DNA from: Ruminococcaceae bacterium UBA6416
GTDB lineage: Bacteria > Bacillota > Clostridia > Oscillospirales > Acutalibacteraceae
Length of the DNA stretch: 27,106 nucleotides
Direction: 5' to 3'
NCBI GenBank assembly: GCA_002438505.1
Contig: DJPI01000026.1
Location: forward strand, 57,861-84,966
A program made the translations under genes and the position numbers. Positions within the stretch are counted from its first letter, which is position 1. Each line of letters opens with the position of its first letter. The notes beneath the pieces were generated by a model that saw only the letters and a program-made list of their open reading frames with translations, was not told the origin of the DNA and ran no database searches. Below, in pieces: positions 20,995 to 27,106 of this stretch.

Positions 20995-21825
20995 TTATTC
21001 AATAGGAAGATTGAAGCAGTGCATCTGAAGGTTCGTTTGGAGCCTGAGCGGCTCGGCGGCTTTGAAAGCCGTTCCGGCGGCAAAAAGCTGGTTCTGGAGC
21101 CTTACTCCGGCAAGAAGGCCGATATTGCACTGCGAAACGTGCTTTTTAATGCTTTCAATTTTTGTTTCCTCAAACTCGGTGATGTCAACAAGTGTGTTGG
21201 GCTTGTCGGTGTAATAGAAGCCAACGCCCTTGACCTTCCAGGCATCGTCTCTGAGCTTTCCGTCAACAAATTCGGGATAGAAGTCGCATTCGCTGTCCAT
21301 ACAGGCATATTTGACGGCGGTGCCGACCTTGATGTGGTCGGAATGGCATTCATTGACAAGCAGGGGATCGGGTGTGAGAACATAATCCGGCTGAACTCTT
21401 CTGATAACCTTCATGATTGCAACGGAAAGCTCGTCAACCGTGGCTCTTGTTTTGTCTGCAAAGCCGAGGAAACCGGCGTTTTTCATTCCGAGATATTCCT
21501 GAGCGGCCTTTGCTTCCTTCTGTCTGATTGTTTCAACCTCATTTTCCCTTCCGATGTAATCGGGGTTTGCATATCTGTCATCAAGAACGGTCAGCTCCCA
21601 AACCTCAACGCCGAGGGAGATGAGCCAGGCGATGGTTCCGCCGGCGCCTATCTGGTTATCATCCGGGTGGGGCTGAACAAAAAGAACGCGCTTTGCTTTT
21701 GAAAGATCGGGCGGTGCGCAGAGAGGATCAGCGGCAACATTAGAAAGTCCGCCGAGTGCTGCGGCTTCAATGTTGAATTTTATGGATCTGTTCCTTTTTT
21801 TGAACATGTCAATGATTTTGCTCAT
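20995..21825 (-). CDS. PIG-L/LmbE family deacetylase
   Basis: This 276-residue zinc hydrolase has the family signature PHPDDNQIGAGG at 52-63 (His53, Asp56) and the third ligand region NECHSDH with His161 and His164. Members remove acetyl groups from N-acetylglucosamine-type sugars (GlcNAc-PI, MshB, BshB). The region before the motif (about 45 residues) is longer than in minimal members. The substrate is not set by the sequence, and no bacillithiol or mycothiol genes lie nearby. It has its own promoter overlapping the end of the S1-type gene, and a perfect palindrome sits in its leader. Confidence 0.9.
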   Translation of the reverse strand: MSKIIDMFKKRNRSIKFNIEAAALGGLSNVAADPLCAPPDLSKAKRVLFVQPHPDDNQIGAGGTIAWLISLGVEVWELTVLDDRYANPDYIGRENEVETIRQKEAKAAQEYLGMKNAGFLGFADKTRATVDELSVAIMKVIRRVQPDYVLTPDPLLVNECHSDHIKVGTAVKYACMDSECDFYPEFVDGKLRDDAWKVKGVGFYYTDKPNTLVDITEFEETKIESIKKHVSQCNIGLLAGVRLQNQLFAAGTAFKAAEPLRLQTNLQMHCFNLPIE

Positions 21826-21850
21826 TTTATATCGTCCCTTTCTGAATCAA

Positions 21851-21864
21851 TGCAGTTAACTGCA
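21851..21864. promoter_or_regulatory. 14-bp perfect palindrome in PIG-L leader
   Basis: TGCAGTTAACTGCA is a perfect palindrome about 10-23 bases past the expected transcription start of the PIG-L gene. A repressor operator is plausible; the regulator is not in the window. Confidence 0.45.
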
Positions 21865-21880
21865 CAATCTTCTGAACAAT

Positions 21881-21909
21881 ATAATATATCAAATTGCGCT
21901 TTGAGTCAA
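21881..21909 (-). promoter_or_regulatory. promoter of PIG-L gene
   Basis: On the minus strand TTGACT (21909-21904), 17 bases and TATTAT (21886-21881) form a good promoter. Its -35 and spacer overlap the last codons of the S1-type gene. Confidence 0.65.
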
Positions 21910-22842
21910 CTCGAAAGACGAAAAAACCGTTTCAATTCTTTTTTCGCAGCAGTCGGGCGAATAAACCCAGCGGTCGATGTAATCCGAGTCAATAAAGTAT
22001 TCCGGCGGCTCGTTCGGATATTGTGCGTCAAACGAATCAACAATTATAAGCTTGACTTTCATCCGTTCGGGAATGAGGTTTTTGATGTATACACTTGCGT
22101 GCTGACCGGGAACAACGCCCGGAACATACTCCGCAAGACCGGCAAGGTTCGGCCGCAGCTCAACAAAAATTCCGTACCGCTCAACGGAGCGAACAATTCC
22201 CGGAACGGTTTCTCCGGCCTTGAAAAGGTTTGCGTTCTCCTCCCATGTTCCGAGAAGCTCCTTGTAGCTGAGCGTTATCCGGCCGGTTTCGTCAATGCTT
22301 TTGACAACGGCTTTGATTTTCTGGCCGGCATTAAAGCGTGCGGAAGGATGCGGAATTCTTGAAACGGAGATGCTGTCAATCGGCATGAGGGCGGAAATTC
22401 CGGCTCCGATGTCTGCAAAAACCCCGAACGATTCCATGTGAGTGACAACCGCGTCAATAATGCAGCCGGGAGTGAGCTTTGAAATGTATTCCTCCATGCA
22501 TTCCTTTTGAACGGCGCGGCGGCTGAGAAGGGCATAGACCTCGCCGTTTTCGTCCTTTTGAAAAGACGTGATTTTGAAAACAACGGGCTTGTTGACTCTT
22601 GAAATTATTGCAATATCACGAACGGAGCCGTCCTCAATTCCGAGTGCGCCTTCCTCGCGCGGAATAATGCCTTTCATTGCGCCGAGGTCAACGTGGAGGT
22701 TGTGTTCCTTGTCACACATTACGGCGCGAGCCTCAAGGATTTTTCCGCTCATATAGGCCTCCCTGAGTGCGGCTCTTGAGGAGAGGGCATCTTTGTTTTC
22801 CGCCGTGTTCATAAGATAGTTTTCCGTGTAGTATTTTCTCAT
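21889..22842 (-). CDS. S1 RNA-binding repeat protein
   Basis: This 317-residue protein carries three S1-like OB folds at about 33-110, 125-195 and 208-270. The second and third are clearest (GCIIDAVVTHMESFGVFADIGAGISALMP and GETVPGIVRSVERYGIFVELRPNLAGL). It resembles short clostridial relatives of ribosomal protein S1 and probably binds mRNA or ribosomes, but it lacks the full four to six repeats of S1. The first repeat is more diverged. AAAGGA lies before the ATG. It diverges from the DUF951-prfA operon. Confidence 0.85.
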   Translation of the reverse strand: MRKYYTENYLMNTAENKDALSSRAALREAYMSGKILEARAVMCDKEHNLHVDLGAMKGIIPREEGALGIEDGSVRDIAIISRVNKPVVFKITSFQKDENGEVYALLSRRAVQKECMEEYISKLTPGCIIDAVVTHMESFGVFADIGAGISALMPIDSISVSRIPHPSARFNAGQKIKAVVKSIDETGRITLSYKELLGTWEENANLFKAGETVPGIVRSVERYGIFVELRPNLAGLAEYVPGVVPGQHASVYIKNLIPERMKVKLIIVDSFDAQYPNEPPEYFIDSDYIDRWVYSPDCCEKRIETVFSSFELTQSAI

Positions 22843-22929
22843 TGCTTTTTTCCTTTCTTCTCTTTTTCAGAGAGCACATACATTCTTTTAATTTATATGC
22901 ACTATTTTTTAATTTTATCGGTTTCATGA

Positions 22930-22958
22930 TTGATATTTTTGACTGTTGTTGCTATAAT
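22930..22958 (+). promoter_or_regulatory. promoter of DUF951-prfA operon
   Basis: TTGATA (22930-22935), a 17-base spacer and TATAAT (22953-22958) give a start near 22965, about 26 bases before the first gene. Confidence 0.75.
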
Positions 22959-22990
22959 ATATTGATATGTTTTGTCGGAGGAAACAGAAA

Positions 22991-23191
22991 ATGGATGTTC
23001 GTGTTGGTGATGTGCTTGTGATGAAAAAGAAGCACCCTTGCGGAAACTCCGAGTTTTCCGTGCTGCGCTCCGGAATGGATTTCAAACTCCGCTGCCTCGG
23101 CTGCGGAAGGGAATTCATGATTCCGCGCCCAAAGGCTGAAAAAAACATCAAAAAAATCCTTCGTGAAAACGGGGAGGAAAACAATGCTTGA
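22991..23191 (+). CDS. DUF951 family protein
   Basis: This 66-residue protein is a full match to the DUF951 pattern: MDVRVGDVLVMKKKHPCGN, SVLRSGMDFKLRCLGCGREFMIPR, with a single HPCG and CLGC cysteine set likely to hold a metal. The function is not known; Firmicutes carry it beside translation or chromosome-partition genes. CGGAGG at 22977-22982 sets the start at 22991 rather than the earlier in-frame 22967. Its last 8 bases overlap the prfA start, so the two are translationally coupled. Confidence 0.9.
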   Translation: MDVRVGDVLVMKKKHPCGNSEFSVLRSGMDFKLRCLGCGREFMIPRPKAEKNIKKILRENGEENNA

Positions 23192-24260
23192 AAAGCTTGG
23201 CGCCATTGAGGCGCGCTTTGATGAAATTTCGCGGCTGCTTTGCAGCGGTGACGTTGTGAACGACAGAAAAAAATACAGTGCTCTGATGAAAGAGCATAAA
23301 ACCCTCTCTCCGATTGTTGAAAAGTTTTGCGAATTCAAAAAAAACGAGAACGCAATTTCCGAGGCCGCAGAGTTGATTGAAACCGAAGGCGAGGACAGAG
23401 AGCTTTTGAAAATGGCTCAGCAGGAGCTTGAAACCCTGCGCGCAGAGAAGGAAAGGATTCTTGAAGAGCTCCGGATTTTGCTTCTTCCGCGCGATGAAAA
23501 CGATTCAAAAAATGTTATTGTTGAAATCCGCGGCGGAGCCGGGGGCGAGGAATCCGCTCTCTTTGCGAATGTTCTGTTCAGGATGTATTCGATGTATGCC
23601 GAAAAAAAAGGCTTTAAAATTGAGGTCATGAGCCTTAATTCCACCGAGCTTGGCGGAATTAAGGAAATTAGCTTCCTTGTCAAAGGCGAGGGTGCATATT
23701 CTCGCTTTAAGTTTGAAAGCGGTGTTCACCGCGTTCAGCGCGTTCCGGAGACCGAGTCCGGCGGAAGAATTCACACCTCAACCGCGACCGTTGCCGTTTT
23801 GCCGGAGGCAGAGGACGTTGACGTTGAAATTAATCCGGCGGATTTGCAGATTGACACCTTCCGCTCCGGCGGAGCAGGCGGCCAGCACATTAACAAAACC
23901 GAATCCGCAATCAGAATCACTCACCTTCCGACCGGCATTGTTGCCGAATGTCAGGACGAGCGCAGCCAGCACAAAAACCGTGAAAAGGCAATGCGTGTTC
24001 TGCGTTCACGCATCCTTGAGGCCGAGCGAAAAAAGCAGCAGTCCTCAATCGCCGATGAGCGCAAAAGCCAGGTTGGAACGGGTGACAGAAGCGAGAGGAT
24101 ACGAACCTATAACTATCCGCAAGGGCGCGTTTCAGACCACAGGATAGGTCTTACAATATATAAGCTTGAGCAGTTTCTCAACGGAGATATGGACGAGGTG
24201 ATTGACGCGCTCATCACCGCAGACACCGCAAAAAAGCTGTCTCAGCAGGAAGATATTTGA
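23184..24260 (+). CDS. prfA: peptide chain release factor 1
   Basis: RF1 of 358 residues, the normal length, reads UAA and UAG stops and releases the finished protein. The tripeptide that reads the codon is Pro-Glu-Thr at 188-190 (PxT class, which marks RF1; RF2 would have SPF). The catalytic GGQ is at 232-234 in SGGAGGQHINKTES. The start at 23184 follows GGGGAGG. The prmC methylase that modifies the GGQ glutamine is often next to prfA but is not found here. Confidence 0.97.
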   Translation: MLEKLGAIEARFDEISRLLCSGDVVNDRKKYSALMKEHKTLSPIVEKFCEFKKNENAISEAAELIETEGEDRELLKMAQQELETLRAEKERILEELRILLLPRDENDSKNVIVEIRGGAGGEESALFANVLFRMYSMYAEKKGFKIEVMSLNSTELGGIKEISFLVKGEGAYSRFKFESGVHRVQRVPETESGGRIHTSTATVAVLPEAEDVDVEINPADLQIDTFRSGGAGGQHINKTESAIRITHLPTGIVAECQDERSQHKNREKAMRVLRSRILEAERKKQQSSIADERKSQVGTGDRSERIRTYNYPQGRVSDHRIGLTIYKLEQFLNGDMDEVIDALITADTAKKLSQQEDI

Positions 24261-24285
24261 TTATACCTTTGGAAAGTGCTTAAAA

Positions 24286-25311
24286 ATGAAAACAGAAGTT
24301 ATAAAAGTTAAGGACAAAAGCGACCCCGGCGTTGAAAAAGCCGCCGAGCTTTTGAAAAAGGGCGAGGTTGTTGCAATCCCGACGGAAACCGTATACGGCC
24401 TTGCGGCAAACGCTTTTGATGAAAAAGCGGTTGAAAAAATTTTTCTTGCAAAGGGGCGTCCGTCAGACAATCCTTTAATAGTTCACATCAGCGAGCTTTC
24501 ACAGTGGGCGATGCTTGTTGAAAGTATTCCGGAAAACGCGCTCGCGCTTGCAAAGGCGTTCTGGCCGGGACCTTTAACAATCATTCTCAAAAAAAGCAGT
24601 CTTATTCCAATGCGCACAAGCGGAGGACTTGAAACCGTTGGAATCCGTATGCCGCTTCATCCGATTGCACGCGCAGTAATCAGCGTCGCAGGCGTTCCGC
24701 TTGCCGCTCCGTCCGCCAACAATTCAGGAAAGCCGAGCACAACAACGGCCGAGCACTGCCTTCATGACCTTGACGGAAAAATTCCGCTCATCATTGACTC
24801 CGGTGAGTGCTCCGTGGGCGTTGAGTCAACGGTTATTACGCTTGTTCCGGAGGTTCCGCGGGTTCTGCGTCCGGGCGGAATTTCCGTTGAAATGCTCACC
24901 CGGGTTCTTGGTGAGGTTGAGGTTGATGACGCCGTTCTCAACAAGCTTGCAGACGGCGCGGTTGCCGCTTCGCCGGGAATGAAATATAAGCATTATTCAC
25001 CGGAAGCAAAGGTCAGCATTGTTAAAGGAAGCTTTGAAAAATTCAAAAGCTTTGTTGAATCGCAGAACGAAAAAAATGTTCTTGCCCTTGTTTTTGAGGG
25101 CGAGGGAGAAAGGCTTTCCGTTCCCTTCATTGAATACGGAAAGGAAAATGACGGCTCTTCACAGGCGCGGAAGATTTTTTCGGCTCTTCGCCGCGTTGAT
25201 GAAACGGGCGCAAAGTTTGTTTATGCGCGCTTTCCAGAAAAGGACGGGGTCGGCCTTGCCGTTTTCAACCGCCTCATCCGCGCCGCGGCCTTTAACATAA
25301 TTGAGCTTTGA
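24286..25311 (+). CDS. sua5: L-threonylcarbamoyladenylate synthase (Sua5 type)
   Basis: This 341-residue enzyme makes threonylcarbamoyl-AMP from threonine, bicarbonate and ATP, the first step of t6A formation at position 37 of tRNAs that read ANN codons. The YrdC-type catalytic domain fills about 1-210 with GEVVAIPTETVYGLA, the KGRPSDNPL motif, LAAPSANNSGKPS and PRVLRPGG. A Sua5 C-terminal domain follows (about 225-341, opening SPGMKYKHYSPEA), so this is the long form, not TsaC. The start at 24286 has GGAAAG upstream and avoids the overlap with prfA that the longer reading would need. Confidence 0.95.
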   Translation: MKTEVIKVKDKSDPGVEKAAELLKKGEVVAIPTETVYGLAANAFDEKAVEKIFLAKGRPSDNPLIVHISELSQWAMLVESIPENALALAKAFWPGPLTIILKKSSLIPMRTSGGLETVGIRMPLHPIARAVISVAGVPLAAPSANNSGKPSTTTAEHCLHDLDGKIPLIIDSGECSVGVESTVITLVPEVPRVLRPGGISVEMLTRVLGEVEVDDAVLNKLADGAVAASPGMKYKHYSPEAKVSIVKGSFEKFKSFVESQNEKNVLALVFEGEGERLSVPFIEYGKENDGSSQARKIFSALRRVDETGAKFVYARFPEKDGVGLAVFNRLIRAAAFNIIEL

Positions 25312-25320
25312 GGTGGAAGA

Positions 25321-25911
25321 ATGAAAGTGTTCGGTCTCACCGGGAAAACCGGCGCGGGGAAAAGCACCGTTGCCGCTCTGCTTTCAAAAAAAGGTTTTTT
25401 TGTGATTGACGGCGATGCTGTTGCGCGGAAAGTGACGGAAAAGGGCTCGCCGGTGCTTGAAAGTCTTGCCGGGCGTTTCGGCCGTGATATCCTTTTTCCG
25501 GACGGAACGCTTGACCGCAAGAAGCTTGCTTCAAGGGCGTTCGCCTCAAAGGAAGCAACAAAAAAGCTCTGTGAGCTGACTCACCCGGAAATTCACCGCC
25601 TTTTTCTTGAAGAGATTAAAAGAGGCGAAAAAGAGGGCTTTGAGCGCTGTCTCATTGACGCGGCGGCTCTTCTTGAAAGTCCGTCAAAAAAGCTGTGTGA
25701 AAAAATTATTGTTGTTTTTTGTCCGGAAGAGATCCGGCTTGAGCGCATTTTAAAGCGCGATAACATCACAAAAAAACAGGCCTTGCAGCGTATCAAAGCG
25801 CAAAAGGAGGACGGCTTTTATCTTTCTCAGGCGGATATCATAATCAATAACTATCCCCCGTATGATATTGAAAAGGAAATTGAAAAAATTATGAAAGGGG
25901 GAGCCGTTTGA
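25321..25911 (+). CDS. coaE: dephospho-CoA kinase
   Basis: This 196-residue P-loop kinase adds the 3' phosphate to dephospho-CoA, the last step of coenzyme A synthesis. The Walker A loop is GKTGAGKST at 8-16. The CoaE signature DGDAVARKV follows near residue 29, and LTHPEIHRLF and IDAAALLES come later. GAGGTGG precedes the ATG by a few bases, 9 bases after the sua5 stop. Its stop overlaps the next start as TTGA. Confidence 0.95.
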   Translation: MKVFGLTGKTGAGKSTVAALLSKKGFFVIDGDAVARKVTEKGSPVLESLAGRFGRDILFPDGTLDRKKLASRAFASKEATKKLCELTHPEIHRLFLEEIKRGEKEGFERCLIDAAALLESPSKKLCEKIIVVFCPEEIRLERILKRDNITKKQALQRIKAQKEDGFYLSQADIIINNYPPYDIEKEIEKIMKGGAV

Positions 25912-26486
25912 AAAAGAAGAAAAGCAAGTGGGGGAAAATTCTTGCCCTGATTGTTCTCATTCCCGCGGTTATATGTGTCGTTTTTGCGTTGTATAATCAT
26001 GCTAACCGCTCTTTGCAAAAGACATTATATCCGCTTAAATACGAAAAAATTGTCACAACCTACTGTCGAAAATACAAACTTGAAAAATCTTTTGTTTTCG
26101 CGGTGATAAAATGCGAGAGCAGCTTTGACAGCAACGCGGTATCCTCTGCCGGAGCAATGGGGCTTATGCAGATTATGCCTGACACTTTCACATGGCTCAA
26201 AACCAAAACCGGCGAAACTCTCTCCGAGGAAAAGCTTTTTGACCCGGAGGTCTCCGTTCGTTACGGCTGCCTTTTATATTCCATGTTCATTGAGCAGTTC
26301 GGCTCAGAGGAGGAGGCGGTCGCCGCCTATCACGCAGGGCCGAACAATGTCAAAAAGTGGCTCAAGGACGAAAGATATTCAAAGGACGGAAAAACTCTTA
26401 TTGATATTCCGTTTTCATCAACAAAGGCCTATGTCAAAAACGTGATGAAAACCAAGGATATATATGAAAAGCTTTATTTTGATTAA
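25908..26486 (+). CDS. membrane-anchored lytic transglycosylase (SLT domain)
   Basis: This 192-residue protein has a basic start, one membrane helix (11-29) and a Slt70-type transglycosylase domain. Glu70 in VIKCESSFDSNAVSS is the catalytic acid, followed by AGAMGLMQIMP and AAYHAGPNNVKKW. It cuts peptidoglycan between MurNAc and GlcNAc with anhydro product. The start codon is TTG at 25908, overlapping the coaE stop (TTGA) behind AAAGGGGGAG, a sign of translational coupling. A 7-bp hairpin (26496-26502 with 26513-26519) without a good T-run follows the gene. Confidence 0.92.
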   Translation: MKKKKSKWGKILALIVLIPAVICVVFALYNHANRSLQKTLYPLKYEKIVTTYCRKYKLEKSFVFAVIKCESSFDSNAVSSAGAMGLMQIMPDTFTWLKTKTGETLSEEKLFDPEVSVRYGCLLYSMFIEQFGSEEEAVAAYHAGPNNVKKWLKDERYSKDGKTLIDIPFSSTKAYVKNVMKTKDIYEKLYFD

Positions 26487-26540
26487 AACACAAACCGGAA
26501 AGGCGAGGTGCTCTTTCCGAATTTAAAAAGGAGGATTTGT

Positions 26541-27106
26541 ATGAGTGAAGAAAGAACCGAACTTGATGCTTTGAAGGACGGACTTTTTCTCAAAAACAAA
26601 CATTTTTCGCTTTGCCGCAGTGAGGACGAGGTGAAAATGGCCGATGAGTTCTGTGAGGGCTATAAAGCCTTTTTGAACACGGCAAAGACGGAAAGAGAAT
26701 GCAACGCCTGGATTATTGCCGAGGCCGAAAAGCGCGGCTTTGTTCCCTTTGATGAGAGCAAAAAGTATGAACCGGGCGAAAAGGTCTATCTCAACAACAG
26801 AGGAAAGGCTGTTATCCTTGCTGTTATCGGCAAAAAGGGCGTGTCCGAGGGCGCAAAAATTGTTGCTTCACACATTGACTCGCCGCGCCTTGACCTCAAG
26901 CCCACGCCGCTTTATGAGGACAGCGAAATTGCATATTTCAAAACGCATTATTACGGCGGACTGAGAAAATATCAGTGGACGGCGATTCCGCTTTCACTCC
27001 ACGGCGTTTTTGTCAGACGTGACGGAACAAAGGTCACCGTTTCCCTCGGAGAAAAGGAGGGCGAGCCGAAGTTTGTCATCACCGACCTTCTTCCCCACCT
27101 TGCAAA
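26541..27106 (+). CDS. M18 family aminopeptidase, N-terminal part (cut by window edge)
   Basis: This ORF opens behind a perfect AAAGGAGG at 26527-26534 and stays open to the window end, giving about 188 residues of a protein expected to be about 430-460. It matches M18 aminopeptidases (aspartyl/DAP type): the zinc-binding SHIDSPRLDLKP block with its His, followed by AYFKTHYYGGLRKYQWTAIPLSLHG. These enzymes take N-terminal residues off peptides in the cytoplasm as large zinc-bearing tetrahedral complexes. The remaining zinc ligands lie beyond the window. Confidence 0.93.
   Translation, partial: MSEERTELDALKDGLFLKNKHFSLCRSEDEVKMADEFCEGYKAFLNTAKTERECNAWIIAEAEKRGFVPFDESKKYEPGEKVYLNNRGKAVILAVIGKKGVSEGAKIVASHIDSPRLDLKPTPLYEDSEIAYFKTHYYGGLRKYQWTAIPLSLHGVFVRRDGTKVTVSLGEKEGEPKFVITDLLPHLA

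Overview
The window looks like chromosomal DNA from a low- to mid-GC Gram-positive anaerobe of class Clostridia, probably a gut relative of Ruminococcaceae/Oscillospiraceae. The evidence is AGGAGG-type ribosome binding sites, TTGACA/TATAAT promoters, intrinsic terminators at most gene ends, a DUF951-prfA-sua5-coaE run, efp followed by a CD1247-N-type gene, and very large secreted repeat proteins. No rRNA, tRNA, CRISPR array, transposase or phage structural gene is visible. The species call is inference.

Left part (1-1105), accessory DNA. A 71-bp direct repeat (11-81 and 345-415) brackets a 31-residue hydrophobic peptide gene whose Shine-Dalgarno sequence sits in a small hairpin. Each repeat carries a near-perfect promoter on the minus strand; the right-hand one fires antisense toward the peptide mRNA. 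This is the layout of a type I toxin-antitoxin cassette, probably one of a tandem pair. Next comes a four-helix-bundle (23S IVS/Avd-like) gene with 26-bp inverted repeats at its ends, which may be a small inserted cassette.

Surface-protein part (1106-12521). Two secreted paralogues of 2716 and 849 residues share a signal peptide type, arrays of about 40-residue Cys/His repeats (about 52 units and about 8 units) and an unusual C-terminal tail: a CxCH motif, a hydrophobic segment, FKI, then more cysteines. Neither has LPXTG, SLH or a full dockerin. The tail may be an unrecognised anchoring signal. A 35-residue amphipathic peptide gene follows the second paralogue.

Housekeeping part (12568-27106). 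In order: a GNAT acetyltransferase; a leftward PTS EIIC-like transporter plus HAD hydrolase pair; a small membrane zinc-ribbon protein with rmlB; a leftward 38-residue membrane peptide; a leftward mltG-like lipoprotein with a membrane-embedded M28 peptidase; efp with an acidic cysteine-rich protein; a lipoprotein with an Ada-like CxxC end; a leftward S1-repeat RNA-binding protein and PIG-L deacetylase; and finally a rightward operon of DUF951, prfA, sua5, coaE, a lytic transglycosylase and a truncated M18 aminopeptidase. Together these serve translation (EF-P, RF1, t6A synthesis, S1 protein), cell-wall remodelling (MltG, SLT), CoA synthesis and peptide turnover.
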